Below, one piece after another: positions 8,859 to 16,680 of a DNA stretch of 64,000 nt (positions within the stretch are counted from its first letter, which is position 1; each line of letters opens with the position of its first letter). Made by a program: the position numbers and the translations under genes. This DNA is from Haloprofundus marisrubri (lineage in GTDB: Archaea > Halobacteriota > Halobacteria > Halobacteriales > Haloferacaceae): NCBI RefSeq assembly GCF_001469955.1, contig NZ_LOPU01000029.1:1-64000 (forward strand), in the 5' to 3' direction. The notes below the pieces were generated by a model. That model did no database searches, had not been told where the DNA came from, and saw only the letters and a list, made by a program, of their open reading frames with translations.

Positions 8859-9311
8859 CTAAACCGACAACACGGGCTGACTCGCGTACAACAACACGTA
8901 CTCGGCGGCCTTTTCGAGCACCTCGCCGGGGTCACCCGAGACGGGTTCGCGCGGGACGACGATGAAGTCGGCGTCGACTTCCTCGGCGGTGTCGAGAACC
9001 ACGCTGCCGGGGTGGCGGGTCTTCACGTTCACCGAGAAGCCGTAGGCGTTCGACGTCGTCACTTCGACGTCGTGTTCTGCGGCCATCTCGGCGACGTTGT
9101 CAGTGAACGCCTCCGTTTCGGCGGCGACTTCGTCTTCGTCGACGGCGTCGCTCTCGATGGCGCGAACTACCTCCTCGCCGAGCACGTAGACGGCGTGGAC
9201 GGTGGCGTCGTACCGTTCGGCGATGCCGATGGCGTACTCGATGGCGACTGTCGACTCGTCGCTCCCGTCGACCGGGACCAACACGATGTCGAGGTCCAAA
9301 GGCGTCGTCAT
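8859..9311 (-). CDS. Universal stress protein family
   Basis: 150 aa from the ATG at 9311. Contains the beta-1 signature DIVLVPVDGSDES and VHAVYVLGEE. The C-terminus (FIVVPREPVSG ... ASQPVLSV) lacks the G-x2-G-x9-G-S ATP motif, so this is the non-ATP-binding type. Divergent from another Usp at 9506, with 194 bases between the starts: two Usp genes of different subtype share an intergenic region. Confidence 0.88.
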   Translation of the reverse strand: MTTPLDLDIVLVPVDGSDESTVAIEYAIGIAERYDATVHAVYVLGEEVVRAIESDAVDEDEVAAETEAFTDNVAEMAAEHDVEVTTSNAYGFSVNVKTRHPGSVVLDTAEEVDADFIVVPREPVSGDPGEVLEKAAEYVLLYASQPVLSV

Positions 9312-9505
9312 ACCCCTCTCTCTGCGGGCCTCCCTCAAAAACGCTCCCCCCTCGCGCCGCTTCGTGTCGTCGTGTCCGTAGACGAGGACCCTCCGAACGC
9401 GGTGTCGACTACGCAACGTCGATGCGGGGGTCGTCCCGCCGTCGCGTCCGGTCGGCTTCGCCCATCGCGCGTGGTTTTAAGCCGCACCCGGGCGAACGCG
9501 GCGAT

Positions 9506-9943
9506 ATGTTCGACACCATCGTCATTGCGACAGACGGGTCCGAGAGCGTTCGCCGCGCGGTGGCCGTCGCACTCGACCTCGCGGAGACGTTCGACGCCGA
9601 GGTACACGCGCTCTACGTCGTCGACAGCGGCGAGGTCGACTCGTCGCCCGAGCGCCTCCGAGATGAGATGCGCGACGCGCTCCACGAACGCGGCGAGGAG
9701 GCGCTCGAAACGGTCCGTTCGGAGGCCGGACGCGACGTAACCACCGCCGTCCGTGAGGGCCGCCCGGCGGCCGTCATCGGCGACTACGCCCGCGAACACG
9801 ACGCCGACGTGGTTGCAACCGGGACGCGCGGCCGCCACGGCGAGAACCGCTTTCTCATCGGTAGCGTCGCCGAACGCGTCGTCCGAACCAGTCCAGTTCC
9901 CGTGCTGACGGTCCGACAACTCGACCGCTCCGAGAGCGTCTAA
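9506..9943 (+). CDS. Universal stress protein family, ATP-binding type
   Basis: 145 aa from the ATG at 9506. Typical strand FDTIVIATDGSES, EVHALYVVDSGE, and a full nucleotide-binding motif in VATGTRGRHG...IGSVAERVV (G-x2-G-x9-G-S). It ends in the usual SPVPVLTVR. Cytosolic nucleotide-binding stress protein, probably dimeric. Upstream of the start, CGCGTGGTTTTAAGCC at about 9468-9483 holds a possible TATA element. Confidence 0.92.
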   Translation: MFDTIVIATDGSESVRRAVAVALDLAETFDAEVHALYVVDSGEVDSSPERLRDEMRDALHERGEEALETVRSEAGRDVTTAVREGRPAAVIGDYAREHDADVVATGTRGRHGENRFLIGSVAERVVRTSPVPVLTVRQLDRSESV

Positions 9944-10017
9944 CTGACGCCTCGAACTCCCTGTCGACGGATTTCTCTCGTTTCCCTCTCGCTCTCATCT
10001 CGAATTTTTGCGCTTTT

Positions 10018-10461
10018 CTACTCGGGGGCATCGACGAGCAGTTCGACCACGTCGGCCGCGGATTCACCGCGTTCTATCGCCGCGAGCAGTTGCCACCGGG
10101 TGACGACGCCGGCGAGTCGGTCTGTGTCGTCGACGACTGCGACGAAGCGCTCGTCGTCGTCGAACGCCCGTTCGAGACACGATTCGACCGATATCGTCGC
10201 ACCGACGACCAGCGGTCTCTCCGGCGTGAGGTCGCCCACCGTTTCGGGTGCCAACGGGTCCGTCTCGTCACGGCACAACTCGCGCGGACTGTACACGCCG
10301 AGCGGTCGCTCGCCGTCGAGTACGACGACGCAACTGCTCGGGTCGAGTCCGTCTGTCAGCGCGGCCAACGGTGTCCGCTGCGACACACCGTAGACGGGCA
10401 ATCCCAACCTCGGTTCGCCCGACTCTCCGCCGGGTCGACTCCCTTGCACACTCCCTGACAT
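10018..10461 (-). CDS. CBS-pair domain protein
   Basis: 147 aa from the ATG at 10461 (a GTG directly precedes it). Two CBS repeats: about 25-70 (SSCVVVLDGERPLGVYSPREL) and 85-140 (RFVAVVDDTDRLAGVVTRWQLL). Stand-alone nucleotide-sensing module, like the protein at 2715 but not closely similar. The pair of CBS genes around the Usp cluster fits a theme of energy/stress sensing, which is inference. Target unknown. Confidence 0.82.
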   Translation of the reverse strand: MSGSVQGSRPGGESGEPRLGLPVYGVSQRTPLAALTDGLDPSSCVVVLDGERPLGVYSPRELCRDETDPLAPETVGDLTPERPLVVGATISVESCLERAFDDDERFVAVVDDTDRLAGVVTRWQLLAAIERGESAADVVELLVDAPE

Positions 10462-10545
10462 CACCTCTCGTTTCGGGATGTCAGAGGTTAGTTACTAGCT
10501 GACTACTGCTTGTGTCAATGGGGCCTTTACGCGCTACTTCGGGGC

Positions 10546-10720
10546 GTCACGTAGTGTGACTCTCTCGGACGACCGCCCGACTGCGCAGAGAATTGTTCGC
10601 TTCGCTGACGCTCGGCGAATCTGCGTCGGACGCTTCCCGCCCGACGCGATTTGGCTCACTGCGTTCGCCAAATCACCGAGAATCTCCGATTCTCTGGGTT
10701 CGGCTCGCACACTCGCCGAA
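10546..10720. repeat. Array of six consecutive inverted repeats
   Basis: In the 296-base gap before the DHH gene, six inverted repeats stand almost end to end: GTCAC/GTGAC (10546-10560), CGCAGA/TCTGCG (10584-10625), CGTCGG/CCGACG (10624-10646), GATTTGGC/GCCAAATC (10648-10674), GAGAAT/ATTCTC (10678-10694) and TTCGGC/GCCGAA (10699-10720). Loops carry TCGCT/CGTTCGC-type words. A frame is open through part of it but is not protein-like. It may be a REP-like element or a structured leader or small RNA. Confidence 0.65.
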
Positions 10721-10757
10721 TCACCGCCGTTTTCACCCCACCACACTTCACACCCGT

Positions 10758-11990
10758 ATGGACGACGACCTCATCGACTCCGGACTGTTGCCTCTCTCGC
10801 GGAAATCGCTGCTTCCCGGGACAGGTTTCTTCTACCCAGACTCGCTCGACGAGGACCGCGCCGACGAACGCGTTCAGGAAGCTGTCGACGGCGCGGAAGC
10901 CGTCGTCGTCGCCGACCTCGACGCCGACGGCCTCGGCTGTGCGGCGCTCATCCGAGAGATGTACGACGCGGCGCTCGACCCCGAACCGTTCCTCGCCGAC
11001 ATCGAGAGTCGGATGAGCGACGACCCCGTCGAGGAAGAGACCGAAAGTGACGAAGACGACGAGGCCGACACGCCCGACTCCTCGGTAGCGCTCGTCGGCG
11101 CGAGTCCGCACAACGTCGAGGACGCCCTCGAACGCGTCGCCGAGTACGCCGACGACGGTGTCGAGGTGTACGTCTGCGACCTCTGCCCCGACAAGTACGA
11201 GTACGTCGAAGACGCACTGGAGTCGCTCGTCGCCCACGCCGACAGCGTCCGGTGGTTCGACCACCACCAGTGGAACGACGACGTCGCCGCGGCGGTCCGC
11301 GATGCGGGCGTTGACCTCGTGGTCGGCGACTCCGACGAGGAGTGTACGACCGACGTGGCGCTTCGCTCGCTCGACTACGAGTTCTCGGAGCACTTCGAGG
11401 AACTCGCCGAAGTGACCCGCGACCACGACCTCTGGATTCGTGAGGACGAACGCAGCGACGACCTCGCCGACTACGCCTACTGGGTGAAAAACGAGGAGTA
11501 CGTCGCCGTCGTCGGCGCGTACGGCGCTGACCTCCCGGAAAAAGCACTTTCGTACGTCGAACACCGCCGCATCGAAAAGGAGAAACTCATCGACCTCGCC
11601 GTCTCGCGGGCGGAGTTCAAACGCGTCGGCGAGTGGACCGTCGGCGTCACCTACGGCCGCTGCTCGCAGAACGAAGTCGCCGAGACGCTCCGCGAACAGG
11701 GTGCCGACGCCGCGGTCATCGTCAAACCCGCCGGAAGCGCGAGCATCCGCGGGTCGGAGGGCTTCGAGCGCGCCCACGAAGTCGCCGCGTACGTCGACGG
11801 CGGCGGTCACCCGCGCGCCGCCGGTTGCAAACCCGAAATCTACGACGACATGCTCGACTACGCGAACCACTGGAGCACACAGGGTAGTGCGGCCAAGCGT
11901 GTCATCCTCGCCGCCTTCGAGCGCGTCGCCGAAGCCGCCGAAGATGACGAGAAAGACGCCGAGGACGAAGGCGTCGAAACCGAGCGGTAA
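10758..11990 (+). CDS. DHH/DHHA1-family phosphoesterase (RecJ-like)
   Basis: 410 aa from the ATG at 10758. Motif I is VVVADLDADGLG (residues about 49-60, metal-binding aspartates). The DHH motif is WFDHHQ and the C-terminal DHHA1 domain carries GGGHPRAAGC. The family includes RecJ nucleases, oligoribonucleases and cyclic-dinucleotide phosphodiesterases. In archaea such proteins act as ssDNA/RNA 5' exonucleases, some with the replisome. An acidic insert follows at about 90-115. Substrate cannot be decided from sequence. Confidence 0.88.
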   Translation: MDDDLIDSGLLPLSRKSLLPGTGFFYPDSLDEDRADERVQEAVDGAEAVVVADLDADGLGCAALIREMYDAALDPEPFLADIESRMSDDPVEEETESDEDDEADTPDSSVALVGASPHNVEDALERVAEYADDGVEVYVCDLCPDKYEYVEDALESLVAHADSVRWFDHHQWNDDVAAAVRDAGVDLVVGDSDEECTTDVALRSLDYEFSEHFEELAEVTRDHDLWIREDERSDDLADYAYWVKNEEYVAVVGAYGADLPEKALSYVEHRRIEKEKLIDLAVSRAEFKRVGEWTVGVTYGRCSQNEVAETLREQGADAAVIVKPAGSASIRGSEGFERAHEVAAYVDGGGHPRAAGCKPEIYDDMLDYANHWSTQGSAAKRVILAAFERVAEAAEDDEKDAEDEGVETER

Positions 11991-12007
11991 GCTTTCTTTC
12001 CCCCTCT

Positions 12008-12472
12008 TTACGCGTCGACGAGCCAGCGGTCCGAGTACGACTGCCCGCACTCACACTGCGCGTAGGCGTGAATCACGTCTCCATCGGCGTAGAGGCCGCC
12101 GACTTCCTCGTTTTGCGCCTCAGCGAAGGCGAAGACGAACCTGACGCGGTGGGCGGACTCGTCTGCTTCTTCGTCGTTCGTGTTCGCTTCTTCCTCGTCG
12201 TTTTCGGCGGCCGGACACGCCCCACCGCTCAGGTCGTCGGCGATATCCCCTTCCGTGCCCATCGCGCTCTGGGCGAACTCCATCGCTTTCATTCCGGTTC
12301 CGGCGGCGAACAGCTGTCGACCCTTGTCGCCGGGTTCGACGAGGATGACGCCGCCGTCGACGGTCTCACCGTAGTTTGCTATCTTACCTTGTTCGTCGAG
12401 GTAGTCGTCGGTCAGAAACAGCGCTACGTCGTCGAGTCGCTCGCCTGCGAGAAACGCCTCACGGTCGCTCAT
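12008..12472 (-). CDS. Conserved haloarchaeal protein (DUF5807-like)
   Basis: 154 aa. N-terminal half compact (REAFLAGERLDDVALFLTDDYL), then a mid-protein acidic segment (about 93-108), ending with HAYAQCECGQSYSDRWLVD, which holds a CxC and one more Cys upstream (GGACPA). I associate this with a haloarchaea-only family near DUF5807 but cannot check the number. The CxC pair could bind metal. Role unknown. It ends 17 bases from the stop of the convergent DHH gene. Confidence 0.72.
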   Translation of the reverse strand: MSDREAFLAGERLDDVALFLTDDYLDEQGKIANYGETVDGGVILVEPGDKGRQLFAAGTGMKAMEFAQSAMGTEGDIADDLSGGACPAAENDEEEANTNDEEADESAHRVRFVFAFAEAQNEEVGGLYADGDVIHAYAQCECGQSYSDRWLVDA

Positions 12473-12526
12473 GGGATTCTGTCGGCGTGCCAGCGGTAAA
12501 AAGCGCGTGACTGCGAGTCGGCAGTG

Positions 12527-12955
12527 CTACGCGGCCGGGTCGTCGGTGTGGTCGGTGTGGTCGGTGTGGTCAGTGTGGTCGGTGTGGTCGGTGTGGCCGG
12601 AACGCCCGTCGCTGCCGTGATTGCCACCGTTTTCGTCGTCGCGTCGCCCTCCGAGCACCCGCGCGACGAATTGGAACACCCGAGTCGCTACTGCCGCCTC
12701 CAGAAACAACAGTGCGAGCGCGAAACCGTCGAACGCCGGTCCGCTGCCGAGCCACGGAAGATAGAGATTCCGGGTCGCCGTCGCGCCCAACACCGCGAGA
12801 TACCCCGGCAGCCAGACCGGATACAGCACGGCGTACAGCGGTTCCGGTAGCCAACCTTCCGAGACGGGAACCCAAACGGCGAGCAAGAACGCGAACACGA
12901 CGCCCGTCGGGTGGTCACGCACCGTTTCGCGCAGAGCGGTCGGCGACAGTTCCAT
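12527..12955 (-). CDS. Four-helix membrane protein with HTD-repeat tail
   Basis: 142 aa. Three to four hydrophobic segments lie in residues 15-105 (GVVFAFLLAVWVPV, PLYAVLYPVWLPGYLAVLGA, FALALLFLEAAVATRVFQFV), followed by a hydrophilic tail. The tail ends in six consecutive His-Thr-Asp triplets encoded by a 9-bp tandem repeat. The membrane part has no recognised transporter motif. The His/Asp-rich tail could bind divalent metal, which is inference. Repeat number is likely variable between strains. Confidence 0.72.
   Translation of the reverse strand: MELSPTALRETVRDHPTGVVFAFLLAVWVPVSEGWLPEPLYAVLYPVWLPGYLAVLGATATRNLYLPWLGSGPAFDGFALALLFLEAAVATRVFQFVARVLGGRRDDENGGNHGSDGRSGHTDHTDHTDHTDHTDHTDDPAA
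12542..12595 (+). repeat. 9-bp tandem repeat, six units
   Basis: Six head-to-tail copies of GTCGGTGTG; the fourth copy has one A for G change. On the coding (minus) strand each unit reads His-Thr-Asp. The unit is a multiple of three, so slippage changes repeat number without changing frame. Confidence 0.95.
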
Positions 12956-13036
12956 ACGTTCTGATTGAATGACTGACAGTATAAATCCGCACGACAGTTC
13001 ATCTCCTCCAAGTCGCGTCTGTCAGTCTCCGAGTCG

Positions 13037-13465
13037 CTACTCGTCCAACTGCCGCGCGATATCCGCCAGCGACGACTTCGGCTGACGGGTGACACTGTAG
13101 ACGGCGCGCTTGCCCGGGACCCGGAGGCCGTACAGGTGACCGGGTTCGACTTCGTCGAGTTCGGCGCTCGTCCCCGGGTCTCGCCGGTTTTTCTCGGCCC
13201 ACTCGACGAGACGGTTCTCGCCCTCGCCGGGCGTCCGCGCGAGGCGGCGGTTGTCGTACGCGCCGCGAATCAGGAGTCCCTGTGCGTCGCTGTCGACTTT
13301 CGCGTGTCGTTCGTCGTCGTCGAGGACCAGTCGGACGATGTCGCCCGCGTCGACGTCGACGTCGTCCGGGAGGCGGAGACAAGGACGCCGCGTGCCGCCG
13401 CTGCGTTCGAGTCGCGCGCGGTGCGTCGTCACCGAGGGGTTGTCGTGAGACACTCGGTCAGGCAT
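13037..13465 (-). CDS. Conserved haloarchaeal protein, beta-rich, unknown function
   Basis: 142 aa from the ATG at 13465. Begins with a segment RARLERSGGTRRPCLRLPDDVDVDAGDIVRLVLD that looks like a small beta-barrel (AbrB-like or OB-like pattern), then GLLIRGAYDNRRLAR and a C-terminal helix. No cysteine cluster or membrane span. I do not recognise a function. It precedes no obvious partner on this strand except the S6e gene upstream (51 bases), with which it may be co-transcribed. Confidence 0.68.
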   Translation of the reverse strand: MPDRVSHDNPSVTTHRARLERSGGTRRPCLRLPDDVDVDAGDIVRLVLDDDERHAKVDSDAQGLLIRGAYDNRRLARTPGEGENRLVEWAEKNRRDPGTSAELDEVEPGHLYGLRVPGKRAVYSVTRQPKSSLADIARQLDE

Positions 13466-13515
13466 GGTCGTCACTCCGGAGTCGGTGCGGAAAAACGGTC
13501 GGAATCAGGGTGCGA

Positions 13516-13920
13516 TTACTCGTCGTCTTCGTCGCCGTCTTCCTCGTCACCGCCGAGTGCGTCGGCGACACTGCCGCCGTCGACGACTTTGGCGTTGATT
13601 TGGACGACTTCCTCGCTGATTTCGCGGCCGCGGACGCTGATGCGCTTGCGTTCGCCGTCGCGGGAGGGGTTGTAACCGACGCCGCCTTCGAGCAGCAGCG
13701 ACTTGAGGTTCGGGCCGGCGACGTCTTTGCGCATCGGACGGCCGGCTTTGTCGGAGCCACCGGTGAGTTCGAGGGTGAAGCCGCTGAGACCGACGGCGTT
13801 GCCGTCGACCTCGTCACCGAGGTCTCGGCCGAGGAATCGGTTCGCGTCCTGTCCGTCTACGTCGAACTGGTGCGTCGAGCCGTCTTCGGGGTCGGCGACG
13901 ACGACTTTGAAATCTGCCAT
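13516..13920 (-). CDS. rps6e: 30S ribosomal protein S6e
   Basis: 134 aa. Clear archaeal S6e: [11 protein letters not shown], the [14 protein letters not shown] turn, the conserved [13 protein letters not shown] basic motif, and [17 protein letters not shown]. Component of the small subunit, shared with eukaryotes and without a bacterial homologue. The tail is Asp/Glu rich, a halophilic adaptation. Length is typical of the archaeal short form, lacking the phosphorylated C-terminal extension of eukaryotic S6. Confidence 0.97.
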   Translation of the reverse strand: MADFKVVVADPEDGSTHQFDVDGQDANRFLGRDLGDEVDGNAVGLSGFTLELTGGSDKAGRPMRKDVAGPNLKSLLLEGGVGYNPSRDGERKRISVRGREISEEVVQINAKVVDGGSVADALGGDEEDGDEDDE

Positions 13921-14091
13921 ACGGGGTACGAAACGGTCGCGGATAAAAAGAACGTCGAAAGGCGTCGCCGGATGCTCGCGGCCCCTTCCCGCCGTTGTCG
14001 GGTGTTTCGGGGTGTGAACGAGTCGCGCAGTTCCCGCACCGTCTTCACTCGGTTCTCGCTCGTGGTTCGCTCGGACTCAGTTCTGCGCTGC

Positions 14092-14625
14092 TCACTCGGG
14101 CAGTAGCAGTTCGGGGTCGTCGAGCGCGAACAGCACCCGCTGGTCGTTCGACAGCGGCCGAAGCGCCAGTTCCAAGCGCCCGGCGCTTCGGGCGGCGTTG
14201 GCCACGCCCGCGATGTCGGCGATATCGTAGTACAGCGGGACGAAGACGGCTTGCTTCTGCGCGGCGGCTTTCATCACGACGACGGCGAGGACGACGCCGT
14301 CCTCCTGCGTGCGAAGCACTTCCGACTCGTCGAACCTCGACGTTTCGACGACCGATTCGACGGCGGTGAACTCGTTACCCGGTAGGAGCACGTCGAGTCC
14401 GCTCCATCCGTCGTCGGCGGCGGTCTGGGTGGTGTCGCCCTGCCCGTCGTCGAACTCCTCGCCCGCGTCGATGCCGATGTCGACGCCCGTCAACGGGAGT
14501 ACGTCGCCGGGATGCAGTTCCGTCGTCTCCCAGCCTTCCTCTCGATACGCTTCGGCGGTCGCCTCCATGTCGTCGACGACGGCTTCCCACGCCGTCTCCT
14601 TGCCCGCGAGCGGATGGTCGTCCAT
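14092..14625 (-). CDS. Conserved haloarchaeal protein, unknown function
   Basis: 177 aa from the ATG at 14625. Starts with a helical stretch (ETAWEAVVDDMEATAEAYREEGW), then TELHPGDVLPL, typical of a recurring haloarchaeal family with no assigned role. The middle holds an acidic loop (about 50-65). The second half alternates strands and helices (VVLAVVVMKAAAQKQAVFVPLYYDI). No cysteines and no catalytic signature. Confidence 0.68.
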   Translation of the reverse strand: MDDHPLAGKETAWEAVVDDMEATAEAYREEGWETTELHPGDVLPLTGVDIGIDAGEEFDDGQGDTTQTAADDGWSGLDVLLPGNEFTAVESVVETSRFDESEVLRTQEDGVVLAVVVMKAAAQKQAVFVPLYYDIADIAGVANAARSAGRLELALRPLSNDQRVLFALDDPELLLPE

Positions 14626-14789
14626 ACCTGCGCCGTACCGGAGCGAAGCCAAAAAACTTCGTTTCGGCGACGCCGTGACTCCGCTGTTGACGACAGACCT
14701 CACCCGACGAGTCTCCGACTCGGCGACTTGTTTTCATCAATTTATTAGGCACAACAATCATACCGCTGGTCGTGGCCGTTTCCTGTGCA

Positions 14790-15086
14790 ATGTCGATTTT
14801 AGGGCAATCACAGAATCAGCGGTCACGGCAGTCCGACTCGATGGCCGAGACGGAGGAGTCCGGTGCCGACGTCGCGCTCATCGCGTCCGCGCTCGCCGTG
14901 GCGCTGTCGTGGTATCAGTTCTACGTCCGAGGCAACAAGACGCGCGGCATCTTCATCGGACTCTGGCCGCCGACGTTCCTCGCGTTCGCAAGCTACATGC
15001 GTCAGAAAGCGATGAGCGACCGACTCGACGACTCGGTCGTCGTCAACCCTGAGAGTCAGGGCCTCCTGAGCCGCGTTCTGGAGTAA
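14790..15086 (+). CDS. Small membrane protein, conserved in haloarchaea
   Basis: 98 aa from the ATG at 14790; a GTG at 14772 is an alternative. A polar N-terminus is followed by two hydrophobic segments (ALIASALAVALSWYQFYV and GIFIGLWPPTFLAFASYM), then a polar C-terminus ending in GLLSRVLE. No known domain. Upstream, TTTATTAGGC at about 14740-14749 could serve as a TATA box with a leader of roughly 20 bases. Confidence 0.7.
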   Translation: MSILGQSQNQRSRQSDSMAETEESGADVALIASALAVALSWYQFYVRGNKTRGIFIGLWPPTFLAFASYMRQKAMSDRLDDSVVVNPESQGLLSRVLE

Positions 15087-15184
15087 CGCTTTCTAACCGA
15101 CCGATTCCGACCAGCGACCGCTGTCGACTGACACGAACTCCCGGAGTACGGCCGGAAAACTCCGGTTGCGGCTTTTCTTGAGAG

Positions 15185-16507
15185 CTACGTTCTGACGTTC
15201 GCACCGTCAGCGTCGCCGAAAACTCCGGAAATCGCCCCCGTCTCACCCGCCGGGTCGTAGACGACGTCTCCGCGACGTAGCGTCACGTCCGGGAACACGC
15301 CCGCAAAGTCCTCGAACGGCGTCCACTCGCAGTTGCCGTGGAGGTCGTCGCCGCGAATCGCCCTCGACTTCCCGGTGTCGACGAGCACCAAATCGGCGTC
15401 TCTCCCTGCGTCGACCCGTCCCTTCTGCGGCAGGTCGAAGATGCACGCGGGGTTCGCAGCGGTGAGGTCGCGGACGCGTTCGTACGTTAGTCGACCTTCA
15501 CGGGCCTCGTTAAGCAGAAGCGGAAGCATCGTCTCGACGCCCGGCACGCCGCTTGGTGCGTTCCAGAGGTCGGTCTCCTTCTCCTCGCGGGTGTGCGGCG
15601 CGTGGTCGGTTGCGACGATGTCGACGGTGCCGTCGGCGACGCGTTCATAGATGGCTTCCCGGCGCTCCTCGCTTCTGAGTGGCGGGTTCATCCGCCCGTA
15701 CGTCCCCAGTTCGTCGAGGTTCTCGCGCGACAGGAGGAGGTGGTGCGGCGTCACCTCGCAGGTCGCACCCGCCTCGCTCGCGGCGTCGACGCCTTCGGGC
15801 GTGCTCGTGTGTGCGATGTGAATCGACGCGGCTGACTCCGCGCCTACCTCCAGTGCGCGTTCGACTGCGGCGGCCTCTGCCCCGGCGGTCCGGAACGCGC
15901 TCCACAGGCCGGCGTCGGCGTCGCGGCCGTCCCCTCCTGCATCCCGGTCTCTCGCACTTTCGTCGAACAACTCGGCGTCTTCGGCGTGGACGCTCACGGT
16001 CACACCGGCGTCGGCGGCGCGGGCGACGGCGTCCGAAAAGAGGTCGGCGTCGATACCCATGTCGCCGGTCGAGTCGGCGAGAAACACCTCGCCGAGGGCG
16101 AACAGCGGCCGTTCGAACAGCGAGTCGGGGTCCCACGACTCCGTGACGCCGCCGCTGATACCGTAGTCGACGAGCGATTTCTTTGCCAGTTCGACCTTCT
16201 CGTCGAACGCGTCGCCGTCGACTGTCGGCGGACTCGTGTTCGGTTGGTCGACGACGGTGGTGACGCCGCCGGCGGCGGCGCTCTTCGACCCCGTCTCCCA
16301 CGTCTCCTTGTGCGAGTAGCCGGGTTCGCGGAAGTGGACGTGGGCGTCGATTGCACCGGGCAGAAGGAGGCGGCCGTCGGCGTCGAGTTCGCGTTCGTCG
16401 CCGTCTGCGGAGAGAGAACCGGCAGGTTCGACTGCGGCGATGGACTCGCCGTCGATACGGACGTCGACGTCGCGGCCGTCTGCGAGGCGTGCGTGTGTGA
16501 TGAGCAT
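15185..16507 (-). CDS. pyrC: Dihydroorotase
   Basis: 440 aa amidohydrolase. Metal-site motif DAHVHFREPG near residues 54-63, substrate segment QPNTSPPT, the HAEDAELF and HIAHTST histidine motifs, and ATDHAPHTREEK with the catalytic Asp. This is the class I (PyrC/allantoinase-like) enzyme converting carbamoyl-aspartate to dihydroorotate in pyrimidine synthesis. Allantoinase is the main alternative, but conserved haloarchaeal PyrC has this length and motif set. No other pyr genes lie nearby. It is divergent from the FAD oxidase, with about 170 bases between starts. Confidence 0.88.
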   Translation of the reverse strand: MLITHARLADGRDVDVRIDGESIAAVEPAGSLSADGDERELDADGRLLLPGAIDAHVHFREPGYSHKETWETGSKSAAAGGVTTVVDQPNTSPPTVDGDAFDEKVELAKKSLVDYGISGGVTESWDPDSLFERPLFALGEVFLADSTGDMGIDADLFSDAVARAADAGVTVSVHAEDAELFDESARDRDAGGDGRDADAGLWSAFRTAGAEAAAVERALEVGAESAASIHIAHTSTPEGVDAASEAGATCEVTPHHLLLSRENLDELGTYGRMNPPLRSEERREAIYERVADGTVDIVATDHAPHTREEKETDLWNAPSGVPGVETMLPLLLNEAREGRLTYERVRDLTAANPACIFDLPQKGRVDAGRDADLVLVDTGKSRAIRGDDLHGNCEWTPFEDFAGVFPDVTLRRGDVVYDPAGETGAISGVFGDADGANVRT

Positions 16508-16680
16508 CGTCTGAGTCGTCCGACTGTCGGCGGGCGGGATGGTAAACCGTGACGGTCCCGTCTTCCTGTTCGCTGCCTTCCCGTCGAGCGACCGACGACA
16601 CTCGCCCGTTTCAGCACGTGCAATATTTCACGGCGTGCCTAGATGATTCTGGGCGATGTACCGGTTTACGGTGTTGTACC

